64,000 bases of DNA from Subtercola sp. PAMC28395 (GTDB lineage: Bacteria; Actinomycetota; Actinomycetes; Actinomycetales; Microbacteriaceae): contig NZ_CP076547.1 of NCBI RefSeq assembly GCF_018889995.1, positions 1,550,001 through 1,614,000 on the forward strand, read 5' to 3'. A program made the translations under genes and the position numbers. The notes beneath the pieces were generated by a model. It did not search any database. It was not told the DNA's origin and saw only the letters and a program-made list of their open reading frames with translations. This document shows, in pieces, positions 25,671 through 35,664 of the stretch. Within the stretch, counting starts at the first letter, position 1; each line of letters opens with the position of its first letter.

Positions 25671-25898
25671 TCAGGCTTCCGTCACGCCGCCTTCTCCGTA
25701 GCCGTCGCCCGACAGCCTGCGGTAGGTGTTGTCGTCGCTTGTCAGATCGAGTTCCCAGACGACGTCGATGGTGGTGCCGTCGATGTCGGTACTGAGCACG
25801 AAGGACTTCTGGGGGAGCCCGTCGATCATCTCGATCTCCCGCGTCTGCGTGCCGGAGTCGTCGACAAGGTGTGCGGTGTAGGTTTCTGCTGCTGACAT
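25671..25898 (-). CDS. small conserved hypothetical protein
   Basis: 75 residues, acidic, with beta-rich composition and no membrane segment: SAAETYTAHLVDDSG, then a middle STDIDGTTIDVVWELDLT. An AAAGGACGAC lies at ribosome-binding distance before ATG 25898. It is likely a real gene because of that site and the coherent composition; family unknown. Confidence 0.55.
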   Translation of the reverse strand: MSAAETYTAHLVDDSGTQTREIEMIDGLPQKSFVLSTDIDGTTIDVVWELDLTSDDNTYRRLSGDGYGEGGVTEA

Positions 25899-26018
25899 GT
25901 GAATGTCGTCCTTTCGAAAGGAGAATAGGAGGTTCTTCGCCGGATGGGTCGTTGTGCCCCCATTTCAACAACCGCGGCTGAACCCTCGAGCGTGCCGTTG
26001 CGGGGATCGAGAACGTGC

Positions 26019-26504
26019 CTAGAGCTCGACCTTCTCGTTCTCGCCGCCGTCGTAGGTCGACCCGGTGATCTTGGCCTTGACCAGGCTGACGACGGTGGCG
26101 ATGCGCCCACCGGGGGTGTCCCAGTACTCGGCCGATTCGCCGGTGACCTTGATGAGTGTCACGTTGGGGTCGTCTGGCCCGTCAGGGAACCACGCCTCGA
26201 CGAAGGAGTTCCAGTACTCCTTCACGCGTGCCTTGTCGTCGACAGTCTCGGCACGCCCAGAAACAGAGACCCAGGTGTCGTTTGAGGAGAACGACACGTT
26301 CACTACAGGGTTCGAGACGATCTCCCTGATCTCGTTGCCGTCTTTGGCGGCGATGAACCACAGGTCGCCGTCGAACTCGACCTCCTGAACCGTCATCGGG
26401 CGCGAGACGAGTTTGCCCCCCGCATCCATCGTCGTCATCATCGCGAACCGGAAACCCTTCACCAGTTCGGCGACCTTCGAAATCTCTGCGTTTGTCTCAG
26501 CCAT
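26019..26504 (-). CDS. pyridoxamine 5'-phosphate oxidase-like protein (general stress protein 26 type)
   Basis: 161 residues from ATG 26504. VSRPMTVQEVEFDGDLWFIA is the flavin-binding split-barrel signature of the PNPOx-like general-stress group, followed by VNVSFSSNDTWVSVSG. It probably binds FMN or F420; no pathway is implied by neighbours. The frame is open about 19 codons upstream, but MAETNAE with a GGAG-type site is preferred. Confidence 0.85.
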   Translation of the reverse strand: MAETNAEISKVAELVKGFRFAMMTTMDAGGKLVSRPMTVQEVEFDGDLWFIAAKDGNEIREIVSNPVVNVSFSSNDTWVSVSGRAETVDDKARVKEYWNSFVEAWFPDGPDDPNVTLIKVTGESAEYWDTPGGRIATVVSLVKAKITGSTYDGGENEKVEL

Positions 26505-26645
26505 GAGCCACTCCTTCAGTATTCGTCTTTCAACCATGCGCCCGCAGAGCGGGGCCACCAAACCTCAGCGGGTGGATTGCGAACTCCCGCCCAATCAGCT
26601 ACAACCGCCGCGCCGCGCCTCGACTTCTTCTGAAGTGTTGTGTTC

Positions 26646-27134
26646 TCAGCGCCCGAGGATAGAGCGCACCAGGGTTTGGGCGTCGTCTTCCGGCGCGACG
26701 ATGATCGAAACCTCGCGGCCCTCGATGGGCTCCATCACGGCAGGGGCGCCGACGATCTCACCGCCGACTTCCAGAATCAGACGCGCCCCGCTCCCGGCTT
26801 GCACCGCCTGCTTTGTGAGAGTGTTCAGCACGGCGGCTCCGTCGTCGGTGAAAGTGACCTGCACCGTGGTTTGCCCCCCGTTTTCGACGACAGTTGCATC
26901 GTGAACGCCCGCATCCTCGTAGCTCGAGGGTGCCAGAACACCCTCGCCGCGCACCGAGACGCACTCTGTGCTCGAACCAGCTACGCATGCTGCTGAGACA
27001 GCTAAACCGATTCTTGCGTGGCCAGGCGACGAGGATGCGTCTGGTGACGTGCCGCTCGCACACCCGCTCAGCACGAGCACGGCGACAAAGGCGACGGAAA
27101 GCCGGGCTGTTCGAAAAGACATGATCTTCCTCAA
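26646..27134 (-). CDS. lipoprotein of unknown function
   Basis: 162 residues; the start could also be ATG 27122. Lipobox VLSGCAS, a short Ser/Pro linker, then an alpha/beta domain with VQVTFTDDGAAVLNTLT and EVGGEIVGAPAVMEPIEGREVSI. That stretch resembles the extracytoplasmic head of SecD-type proteins in composition, but no SecD membrane part is present. Its start overlaps the stop of rtcB (27131) by four bases, so the two are translationally coupled. Confidence 0.65.
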   Translation of the reverse strand: MRKIMSFRTARLSVAFVAVLVLSGCASGTSPDASSSPGHARIGLAVSAACVAGSSTECVSVRGEGVLAPSSYEDAGVHDATVVENGGQTTVQVTFTDDGAAVLNTLTKQAVQAGSGARLILEVGGEIVGAPAVMEPIEGREVSIIVAPEDDAQTLVRSILGR

Positions 27135-28297
27135 TCGCCCTTCACGTTGATGATCTGTCGGAGAGTGTGGCGTACCTCCACGAGGCTGCTGGCATCATCC
27201 ATGACCACATCGATGTCTTTGTAGGCAGAGGGAATCTCGTCGAGAAACGCGTCTGTCGGCCGCCATTCGATGCCCTCCATAGCGATGTCGAGTTCCGCTC
27301 GGGTGAATGTTCGACGCGCAGCGGAACGCGAGTATTCGCGCCCGGCACCGTGCGGCGACGAGTGGAGCGCGAGCGTGTTGCCTTTGCCCGCGACGACATA
27401 TGAACGCGTACCCATCGACCCTGGCACCAGACCAGGGGTGCCCAGGGTCGCGTCGATGGCACCCTTTCGAGAGAGCCACACGTCGCGACCGAAGTGGCGC
27501 TCGGGCTCGGTGTAGTTGTGGTGACAGTTCACCCGTTCAGACTCGACAATCGGCTCGCCGACCCAGTCTTCGAACTGCCGGATGATCCGCTCCAGCATTT
27601 CTTCACGGTTCAGTAGGGCGAACATCTGTGCCCACCGCAACTCGGCAACGTAGCGATCGAATTCGGTCGTGCCTTCCACCAGGTAGGCGAGATCCTGATC
27701 GGGCAGATCGATCCAGTGCCGTTCGCAGTACTCCTGTGCGACACCGATGTGGTGCATCGCAATCCTGTTCCCGACTCCGCGCGAGCCAGAGTGCAGGAAC
27801 AGCCACACCCGGTCTTCTTCGTCGAGTGAGACCTCGATGAAGTGGTTGCCTGACCCCAGTGTGCCGAGCTGCAGGCGCCAGTTCGGCGATCGTTCGGCGG
27901 GGTCGAATCCACTGGCTGTCGCGAGAGTTTCGAGTTCGGCGATCCGCGGCAGCGCGGTGGCAACGAGCTTGGCGTTGTATTTGCCCGCAGACAGCGGCAC
28001 AGCGCGTTCGATTGCCTCGCGAAGGTGTTTGCGGTCGGCAGGCAGATCAACATCGGTGAACTGTGTACGCACGGCGATCATCCCGCAGCCGATATCGACA
28101 CCGACTGCGGCAGGCATGATCGCACCGAGTGTCGGGATGACCGAACCAACGGTTGCGCCTTTGCCGAGGTGCGCGTCGGGCATCAGTGCGATGTGCGGGA
28201 AGATGAACGGCATCGTTGACGCCATGGTCGCCTGGGCGCGCGTCTGGTCATCGAGGATCGAAGCCCAGCTGATGAGTCGTTTGGAAATGTGTTCCAC
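27131..28297 (-). CDS. rtcB: RNA-splicing ligase RtcB
   Basis: 388 residues from GTG 28297, with GGAAGGA before it. RtcB joins RNA 2',3'-cyclic-phosphate (or 3'-phosphate) ends to 5'-OH ends with GTP and Mn. GVDIGCGM (Cys71) and GSGNHFIEV and HSGSRGVGN are metal-site motifs, VNCHHNY another, and PHGAGREYSR carries the His that is guanylylated. Archease is not encoded nearby. The partner lipoprotein gene is unusual company. The upstream open frame beyond 28297 overlaps the next gene and is not used. Confidence 0.92.
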   Translation of the reverse strand: MEHISKRLISWASILDDQTRAQATMASTMPFIFPHIALMPDAHLGKGATVGSVIPTLGAIMPAAVGVDIGCGMIAVRTQFTDVDLPADRKHLREAIERAVPLSAGKYNAKLVATALPRIAELETLATASGFDPAERSPNWRLQLGTLGSGNHFIEVSLDEEDRVWLFLHSGSRGVGNRIAMHHIGVAQEYCERHWIDLPDQDLAYLVEGTTEFDRYVAELRWAQMFALLNREEMLERIIRQFEDWVGEPIVESERVNCHHNYTEPERHFGRDVWLSRKGAIDATLGTPGLVPGSMGTRSYVVAGKGNTLALHSSPHGAGREYSRSAARRTFTRAELDIAMEGIEWRPTDAFLDEIPSAYKDIDVVMDDASSLVEVRHTLRQIINVKGD

Positions 28298-28431
28298 AGG
28301 GTGTCCTTCCGTCGCCGTGGCGGCTGGACGAGAGCCCAACCTTGCAGCATAGCCGATGGGACGAGCAGGCTGACCGGCGAATTCGAGGTGACGGCTGCCA
28401 ACCCGAAGTGGGGGTAGACCCTCGTGACTGT

Positions 28432-29004
28432 CTACCCGGTGGCGAGTGCCGTCACCACTGTCTGGGCACTGGACCAGTAGCTCGTGTAGTAATTCGGGTC
28501 TGCATTCACCTGCACTGCGTGAGCAGCCTGGGTCGGTGTGAGGCTCGTCCACTCCGGGACTCTCATCAGGGCGTCGAAGAAGTTGGTGGCGGCTATGTAG
28601 GGGTCCATTCGATCAGCCAGTGACCCCCAAGCGCCGTTGTCTCGTTGTTGGAACAATCCGCGACTGTCGGCGCCCGCGGCGTCGCCATAGTCGAGGTTGA
28701 CAAGACCGGATTCGCCCATGGCCGTCATGACTCCGACGGCTTGGGTGTGCGCGCCGACTCCGGCATCACGGCCGGCGTTGATGATGTGGGCCGCGTTGAC
28801 GAGCTCTGGCTGGCAGTACCCTCCGATCGGGCCCGCGGGGACCGCGATCGTGCCGACCTGAACGGCGGGGACGGCCGGGCAGCTGACCGCTCTGCCATGC
28901 GCAAGTGATCCGGTGGAGAGGGGGAGGGATGAGCATCCTGCCGTGAAGGTGAGAAGCACTGCTGATGCCGCCGCCGCGATCACGGCGGGAATTCTGATTC
29001 GCAC
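28432..29004 (-). CDS. secreted lysozyme-like protein
   Basis: 190 residues from GTG 29004, chosen because GGGGAGG lies just upstream. A lipoprotein signal (LLTFTAGCSS) is followed by a domain with AAHIINAGRDAGVGAHTQAVGVMTAMGES (read in parts) and ADSRGLFQQRDNGAWGS. This is the lysozyme-like or M23-associated domain of actinobacterial envelope proteins; the Glu in MGESGL could be catalytic. Acts on peptidoglycan outside the cell by inference. Confidence 0.75.
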   Translation of the reverse strand: MRIRIPAVIAAAASAVLLTFTAGCSSLPLSTGSLAHGRAVSCPAVPAVQVGTIAVPAGPIGGYCQPELVNAAHIINAGRDAGVGAHTQAVGVMTAMGESGLVNLDYGDAAGADSRGLFQQRDNGAWGSLADRMDPYIAATNFFDALMRVPEWTSLTPTQAAHAVQVNADPNYYTSYWSSAQTVVTALATG

Positions 29005-29137
29005 TGGACCTCCCCGGCTGGCATTTTCACGGCCCACGCTGGGCCATCCGCGAGCATAACCAGCGGACATGATCGAACCCACCGGTAACGCTGTGAATCA
29101 CGTGACCGACGGCCCAGTACTGCCGCACAACAGAAGG

Positions 29138-29171
29138 CGAGTGGCCTGCACGCGTGTGTGCAGGCCACTCG
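29138..29171 (-). terminator. hairpin terminator of the NitT/TauT-type operon
   Basis: A perfect 14-bp stem (29138-29151 with 29158-29171, CGAGTGGCCTGCAC) and a 6-nt loop lie 20 bp past the stop of the binding-protein gene, on the side expected for minus-strand transcription. Confidence 0.85.
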
Positions 29172-29191
29172 CGTTGTTATGGGTGTCGGGC

Positions 29192-30286
29192 TCAGCCGGC
29201 TGTGGTGTCGGCCGGTGTGGTCGTCGGCGTGATGCCGAGCTGCTTGAGTGCGGCCTGCACATACTCCTGGGTGAAGGTCGACCCGAAGCTGACGTTGCTG
29301 ACATCGGTGCCGATGGCGTTCTCCATCTGGAAGATCGTCTTCGGGCCGCCGGCGGGCATCAGGCCGTCGGGCAGGAATTGCCCGTAGTCGGCCTTCAGGG
29401 CCGCGACGTACTGGTCCTTGGAGACCGTGCTGTTCTGCACGAAGTCCTGGGGGAGTGCGTCGGCGACGTCCTGTGCGGTGTGGGTGTGCATCCAGTCCAT
29501 CGTCGCGACGAGTGCCGTCACGACTTTCTGCGTGACATCCTTGTTCTTGGCGACCCAGTCCGCCTGCGCGAGCAGACCCGCTGCCGGCCACGCCCCGCCG
29601 AGGTTCTGTTGTGCGCCCGCGGTGGTCGCGAGGTCGAGGGCCGACACTGCCAGGCCCTGCGACTCGAGAGCCGCCACGGTCGGCTGGGTCGTCATGACGC
29701 AGTCGGCCTCGCCTCGCTGGATGGCGGCGATCGCGGTTGCGCCGGCGTGCACCGCGACGGTCGTGTAGTCGGTCTTCGCCACGCCACCCTTCGACGCGAC
29801 GAACTGAGTGAGCTGGTCAGTGCCCGAGCCGAGGTCGGTCACGCCCATCTTCTTGCCGCGGATGTCGGCGGGCGTCTTGACGTTGGCCGCCGGGCTGCAC
29901 ATGAGCCGCTCGCCCGGTGCGCCCGAGAGCTGCACCAGGTTGATGACGTTCTTGCCCTTGGTCTGAAAATCGGGGGCGTGGATGTACCAGGCGCCGGAGA
30001 AGTTGACCTGGCCGGAGATCATGGCCTCTTCAGCGCCGACTCCGCCGTTCTGTTCGGTCGACAGCTGCATGTTGACGCCGTACTTCTTGTAGAACCCGAG
30101 GCTCTCGGCGAGTTGGTACGGCAGGTAGATCTGCTTGTCGATGCCGCCGACCATCATGGTGGCGGTCGGGAGGGCTGCTCCATCCGTCCCCGTTGCGCTC
30201 GGGCTTCCTGTGCCACTGCAACCCGCGAGTACCAGCGACAATGCTGCTACGGCGGAGGCGACAGCGACGATGCTGTGCTTTTTCAT
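29192..30286 (-). CDS. ABC transporter substrate-binding lipoprotein (NitT/TauT, SsuA-like)
   Basis: 364 residues from ATG 30286. Lipobox LVLAGCSG, then a NMT1/SsuA-type two-lobe fold: KQIYLPYQLAESLGFYKKYG, DIRGKKMGVTDLGSGTD and AIQRGEADCVMTTQP are signature segments. Such proteins bind sulfonates, thiamine-pyrimidine, nitrate/aromatic acids; the ligand is not readable. Last gene of a three-gene operon (ATPase, permease, binding protein), which ends at a strong hairpin. Confidence 0.9.
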   Translation of the reverse strand: MKKHSIVAVASAVAALSLVLAGCSGTGSPSATGTDGAALPTATMMVGGIDKQIYLPYQLAESLGFYKKYGVNMQLSTEQNGGVGAEEAMISGQVNFSGAWYIHAPDFQTKGKNVINLVQLSGAPGERLMCSPAANVKTPADIRGKKMGVTDLGSGTDQLTQFVASKGGVAKTDYTTVAVHAGATAIAAIQRGEADCVMTTQPTVAALESQGLAVSALDLATTAGAQQNLGGAWPAAGLLAQADWVAKNKDVTQKVVTALVATMDWMHTHTAQDVADALPQDFVQNSTVSKDQYVAALKADYGQFLPDGLMPAGGPKTIFQMENAIGTDVSNVSFGSTFTQEYVQAALKQLGITPTTTPADTTAG

Positions 30287-30408
30287 CGTGTGTGACTTTC
30301 CTTTCGGTGACGCCGCGCGCGGGCGCGCACGGCGGGTCTGGGTGGGCACGCGGCAGAGTTGCTGTGACAGGTTCCGCCGCGGCCGGTATGGATGCTCGGA
30401 CCAGCGCG

Positions 30409-31313
30409 TCAGATCGACTGGGACTCAGAGCGCACGGGTGGCCGCCACTTCAGAACGGATCGCTCGAGCAGGGTGATGAGGTACTCAGCGCCGAGCGTGA
30501 TGACAGCCATGATCACCATGCAGGCGAACACCGTGTTCGGGTCGAAGCGGCCCTGGGACTGGCTGATGATCAGACCGATGCCCTTCTGTGCCCCGAGAAC
30601 CTCCGCGACGAGCGCGCCGATGATCGCGAATCCGAAGGCGGTGTGCAGGCTGGCGATGATCCACGTCATGGCAGAGGGAATGGTGACGTGCCGGGCGATC
30701 TGCAGCGGCGATGCGCCGAGTACGCGCACGTTTGCGATCAGGTTCTGGTCGACCTCCCTGACGCCCTGGTAGGCGTTGAAGAAGACGGCGAAGAACACCA
30801 GCACCGCGGCGAGCAGGATCTTCGGGAAGATACCCAGGCCGAAAGCGACGATGAAGATCGATCCGAGCACGATGCGGGGGATCGAGTTGAGCACTTTGAT
30901 GTAGGGGCTGAACACGTTGGAGAGGTACCTGTTCGAACCGAGCAGAATGCCGATGATGATTCCGGCGATCGTGCCGAACAGGAACCCGAACAGTGCCTCC
31001 TGCACCGTCACCCAGAGCTGGTCCCAGATCGATCCGAATGCCGTGCCCTTCGTGAACAGGGTCACGAGCGCGTCCCAGATCTGGGAGGGCTGCCCGTAGA
31101 AGAACGGATCAACCCATTTGAGCTGCGTGAAGAGCTGCCAGCCGCCGATCACGAAGACCGCGACGGCAATTCGGCCCACCCAGACCCAGATCATGTTGCG
31201 AGTGCGTGCCCGACGGGCGGAGGCCTGCAGTTCTGACTCCGACTGAGGTGCAGCTGCGCCGCGGCGGCTCGGAGTGACCGAGGTGATTCCGGTTGTCGGC
31301 TGAACGATCGTGC

Positions 31314-31317
<4 letters not shown>
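30409..31317 (-). CDS. ABC transporter permease (SsuC/TauC type)
   Basis: 302 residues, six hydrophobic helices after a 40-residue charged N-terminal part. The coupling motif EAA (ANVRVLGASPLQIARHVTIPSA, read in parts) is in place. Its start overlaps the ATPase stop (ATGA at 31314-31317). It forms the membrane channel for the binding protein encoded next. The long N-terminal tail with SRRGAAAPQ is not needed for transport and may be unstructured. Confidence 0.9.
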
Positions 31318-32177
<860 letters not shown>

Positions 32178-32338
32178 GCGTTTGACCTCTCTGTCTGTGC
32201 ACTGCCTCGTTGCGTGTGCGTACCGAGGTTGCCAGCGAGCCGCATGCTCTGTCGCGCTTCTGCGCCATGCGCCGGTTGTGCTCATAAGAGGTGACTTCTG
32301 CGCATTACGCTCACGCGTCCGAGTGCAACAATCAAGTG

Positions 32339-33949
32339 ATGCAATGGCGGATCAGAAAGCTCTCGACCCAGATGTTCCTGGCACATCTGGTGATTCTGAC
32401 CGCCTCGACGGCGATCGGGTTCCTTCTCTTCGCCACCACTGCACGGGGCCATCTCGATGACGAATACCAGGCGCGCGCCGCAGTCATCGCCCAGACTTTC
32501 GCACAGAACACATCGGTGCAATCGTGCCTGGCTTCACGGAACGCCTCCTGTGATGCAGAAGTGCAGAAACTGGCGCTCGCCACCGCTGAAGCAACCAGCT
32601 CCGCCTACGTCGTGGTTATCGACCAGAACTCCATCCGGGTTTCGCACCCCAACAGCGCGCTGATCGGCAAACCCGTCTCCGAGCCCCTGGTAGCGACCGA
32701 CGGGCAGGTGCATCTGAGGGTCAACAACGGCTCGACGGGAACAACAGCCAACGCGATCGCCCCGCTGTACTCGTCAGATCACACCTTCATCGGTGAGGTC
32801 TCCGTGGGCATAGAAGAAGACTCTGTCTCGAGCGCCTTGCTGACCCAGTTGCCCTCGTACGGCGTCTGGTTCGTCGTGATGCTGCTGCTGGGTGGGCTGG
32901 CCTCGTTCGGCCTCTCGAGGCTGCTGAAGAAGCGAACCTTCGGTCTCGAGCTCGATGAGATCGCCCGCCTGCTGCAAGAGCGGGAGGCCACCCTCCACGG
33001 AATCCGCGAGGGCGTCATCGCCATCGACCCCGCCGGGCGCATCAGCGTCAACAATGACGAGGCGCAGCGTTTGCTGAGCCTCGCAGACAACGTCGTCGGG
33101 CATCGCGTGGAAGACGTGCTTCCGCCCGGCCCGGTGCGAGACGCCCTCACGGGCACGAGTGTCGTGACCGACCAGATCATGTTGACTGACGACTTCTGGA
33201 TCGTCGTGAACCGGATGCCGGTCACCCTTTCAGGGCAACCGCACGGTGTGGTCGTAACTCTCCAGGATCGAACTGTGGTGGAGGCCCTGAGCCGGGAACT
33301 CGACGGCGAGCGGAGCCTGACCGAGTCGATGCGGGCGCAGCAGCACGAATTCAGCAACCGGATGCACGGCATCGCTGGGCTGCTCGAGCTCGGGCGACCC
33401 GAGGAGGCCCTCGAATACGTCAACGAGATCCGCGGAACAGCAGCCGACCTCGACCAGACCCTTCGAAGCCGCATCGCCGCGCCGCAGATCGTCGGCCTGA
33501 TGCTTGGTAAAGCCGCGGAGGCGAACGAGCGGGGCATACAGCTCACCCTCGACCCCGAGACTTTCGTCGGCGCCTCGCCCGACAGAGTGCAGGCGCTCAC
33601 GACGATTCTCGGCAACCTGATCGACAACGCGTTCGACGCTGTGGCTGGAATTCCGGCGCCACGGCGGGTTCGGGTCGGGATCGTGGAATCCGAAAGTGAG
33701 CTCCGGGTGAGCGTCAGCGACAACGGGCCGGGTGTGCCGACGAGCGTGATTCCGCAGATGTTCAGAAGCGGCTACTCGACGAAGCGCGGCCTGGCCATGC
33801 GCCACAGCGGCATCGGCCTGTCTCTCGTTCAGCGCGCTGTAGCCGAGCTCGGCGGTACCATCAGTGTCGCCGGCGACCCGGGCGCGAGCTTCCTGATCGT
33901 TCTGCCGCGTTCACCTGCGCTCGCAGGGTCGGCGGCGGTGTCGTCATGA
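32339..33949 (+). CDS. sensor histidine kinase, CitA/DcuS type
   Basis: 536 residues from ATG 32339. TM1 at about 10-32, an extracytoplasmic PAS-like sensor (about 33-165), TM2 at about 170-192, a cytoplasmic PAS (IREGVIAIDPAGRISVNN) and a short kinase core. The phospho-His is in QQHEFSNRMH; N-box DNAFDA, G1 DNGPGV and G2 GIGLSL follow. CitA/DcuS kinases sense small carboxylates outside the cell. The sensor has two Cys (VQSCLASRNASC) that may form a disulfide. It overlaps the regulator gene by four bases. Confidence 0.9.
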   Translation: MQWRIRKLSTQMFLAHLVILTASTAIGFLLFATTARGHLDDEYQARAAVIAQTFAQNTSVQSCLASRNASCDAEVQKLALATAEATSSAYVVVIDQNSIRVSHPNSALIGKPVSEPLVATDGQVHLRVNNGSTGTTANAIAPLYSSDHTFIGEVSVGIEEDSVSSALLTQLPSYGVWFVVMLLLGGLASFGLSRLLKKRTFGLELDEIARLLQEREATLHGIREGVIAIDPAGRISVNNDEAQRLLSLADNVVGHRVEDVLPPGPVRDALTGTSVVTDQIMLTDDFWIVVNRMPVTLSGQPHGVVVTLQDRTVVEALSRELDGERSLTESMRAQQHEFSNRMHGIAGLLELGRPEEALEYVNEIRGTAADLDQTLRSRIAAPQIVGLMLGKAAEANERGIQLTLDPETFVGASPDRVQALTTILGNLIDNAFDAVAGIPAPRRVRVGIVESESELRVSVSDNGPGVPTSVIPQMFRSGYSTKRGLAMRHSGIGLSLVQRAVAELGGTISVAGDPGASFLIVLPRSPALAGSAAVSS

Positions 33950-34641
33950 CTGAAGCATCGATCGCAACCCTGATCGTCGATGACGACTTCCGGGTCGCCT
34001 CCGTGCACGAGGGCTTCGTCAAAAAGCTGCCGGGCTTCCACGTCGTGGGAAAAGCACACACCGCCGCTGACGCACTGGAGATGGCACAGCGACTCCGCCC
34101 CGACCTGGTTCTCATGGACATCTACCTGCCCGACGGTGACGGCCTCGATGTCGCCCGGGTCATCCTCGATGACCCCGCACCGCCCGTCGTACTGGTCATT
34201 TCAGCGGCCACCGACATCGATGCCGTGCGCACCGCAATCCAGCTGGGGGTTGTGCACTACCTCGTGAAGCCCTTCGGTTTCACAGCGCTGGCCGAGCGAC
34301 TCACTGCCGTGCGGTCGGCTCGTGCCGCTATCGCCGACTGGCCTGAAGACGCCGGCCAGTCAGACGTCGACCAGCTCTTCGAGATGCTGCGCCCGCCGCC
34401 CGCCGAACCCCAATCTTCTGACATCGAACACCTCGCCCCGACGCTGCAGCTCGTCTACAAATCGATGAGTGCCAGTGGCTCCGGACTCTCGGCATCAGAA
34501 ATCGCGGGCCAGGTCGGCATCAGCCGAGCCACAGCACAGCGTTACCTGGCCCAGCTCGAGCAGATCGGCGCCGTCAAACTCGAACTCCGCTACGGCCAGA
34601 CCGGGCGCCCCGAGCACAGGTATTCGATCACTCGGCATTGA
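33946..34641 (+). CDS. response regulator, CitB/DcuR type
   Basis: 231 residues. Receiver domain about 1-125: acidic pocket VDDD, phospho-Asp58 (LVLMDIYLPDG), the switch Ser/Thr VISAA and Lys in LVKPF. The C-terminal part (about 160-231) is a helix-turn-helix: SASEIAGQVGISRATAQRYL and then YSITRH. Partner of the preceding kinase. The likely target is the divergent importer; no operator was identified with confidence in 32178-32338. Confidence 0.9.
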   Translation: MTEASIATLIVDDDFRVASVHEGFVKKLPGFHVVGKAHTAADALEMAQRLRPDLVLMDIYLPDGDGLDVARVILDDPAPPVVLVISAATDIDAVRTAIQLGVVHYLVKPFGFTALAERLTAVRSARAAIADWPEDAGQSDVDQLFEMLRPPPAEPQSSDIEHLAPTLQLVYKSMSASGSGLSASEIAGQVGISRATAQRYLAQLEQIGAVKLELRYGQTGRPEHRYSITRH

Positions 34642-35206
34642 GGCGGGCGGCCCGTGCTCGCGCCCGTGCCTTGATGGCGAGGATGACCGTGGTCTTCGCT
34701 TCGGCGTAGTCGTTCATGTCTGCCCACCGCTGGTTCAGCAAGCTCCTCTTGGTGCTCTCGTAGAGCGCGCGGTCGTCGGCATTGGACCGGAGATGATCGC
34801 GAAGCAGAAGGTATTCGTCGACGGCAGGGTCGCCTCGTTCGAGCAGGTGCACATGAACGTCTCGCGCGGGCGTGCGAACGAGGCGGTGTGCCGGCTCACG
34901 AACCCGCAACACGTAGCCGGCCGCAAGGAGCGGGTCGAGGTAGCGCTCTTCGGCCGTGATGTCTGCCACCGTCACCACGATGTCGATGATCGGCTTCGCT
35001 GCGAGGCCGGGAACCGAGGTGGAGCCGATGTGCTCGATGGTGAAGGTAACGTCGGCGAGGGCATCCACTATTCGTTGCCGGTGCTCGGCGTAGATCGCCG
35101 GCCACTGAGGGTCGTAGCTGTGCAGTTCGACTTCGATCGCCTCGGGGCCGCCCACGAGTTCGACCGTTGTCGTGTCTGGTCGGCGCGGGTTGCTGCTCTC
35201 ATTCAC
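34628..35206 (-). CDS. GrpB-family protein (UPF0157, nucleotidyltransferase fold)
   Basis: 192 residues. EVELHSYDPQWPAIYAEH is the family's first block, TIEHIGSTSVPGLAAKPIIDIVV the core with the GST and paired Asp of an NTase fold, and NVHVHLLERGDP-like DVHVHLLERG and HLRSNADDRALYESTKRSLL the rest. Often found near CoaE (dephospho-CoA kinase) or standing alone; no confirmed activity. It is convergent with the response-regulator gene, overlapping its last 14 bases. Confidence 0.88.
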   Translation of the reverse strand: MNESSNPRRPDTTTVELVGGPEAIEVELHSYDPQWPAIYAEHRQRIVDALADVTFTIEHIGSTSVPGLAAKPIIDIVVTVADITAEERYLDPLLAAGYVLRVREPAHRLVRTPARDVHVHLLERGDPAVDEYLLLRDHLRSNADDRALYESTKRSLLNQRWADMNDYAEAKTTVILAIKARARARAARLNAE

Positions 35207-35261
35207 TCCACGATCATCGCATTGCCGTGCAGACAGAACCGCGATGATCGTGGAGTTGAAA

Positions 35262-35657
35262 TCACCCTGACCTGGTGACTCGAACCTGGGGCCGTCGGTC
35301 GAACCGGTAGCCGAAACCGCGTTGGGTGCGGATCACGTCGCCGTACGGCTCCAGCTTTCTGCGCAGCCGCTTGATGTGAACGTCGATGGTTCGTGTCTTG
35401 ACGGTACCGATGAACGCGTTGTCTGCGGACGCGATTTCGCTCCGGTGCAGGGTCATTCCTTCGCGCTCGACCAGGAAGCAGAGCAAAGCGAATTCTCGAA
35501 ATGTCAGGTGCACGGCCGAACCGTCGATGACCACTCGCTGGCGCGAGACGTCGATGAGCAGGCCCGCTTCTGATTCATCATTCGTGGCTGGCGCGCCTTC
35601 GAGGTCGCGGACTACAGCCTCTCTGGTTTCAGCCTCGGTCGATGATGGGCGGCTCAT
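35262..35657 (-). CDS. stand-alone OmpR/PhoB-type winged-helix DNA-binding protein
   Basis: 131 residues. About 35 charged residues, then a complete winged helix of the OmpR/PhoB output type: DVSRQRVVIDGSAVHLTFRE, FALLCFLVER, RTIDVHIKRLRRKLEPYG, RTQRGFGYRF. The receiver domain normally in front is missing, and the start at 35657 has no longer in-frame version. It lies seven bases after the monooxygenase stop, at the end of the peptide-type transporter operon, so it is probably that operon's own regulator. Confidence 0.85.
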   Translation of the reverse strand: MSRPSSTEAETREAVVRDLEGAPATNDESEAGLLIDVSRQRVVIDGSAVHLTFREFALLCFLVEREGMTLHRSEIASADNAFIGTVKTRTIDVHIKRLRRKLEPYGDVIRTQRGFGYRFDRRPQVRVTRSG

Positions 35658-35664
35658 CTCTTGC

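Noticed and set aside
29069..31236. Long plus-strand frames opposite the NitT/TauT-type importer
   Set aside because: Antisense of binding-protein and permease genes; no domain, no start signal.
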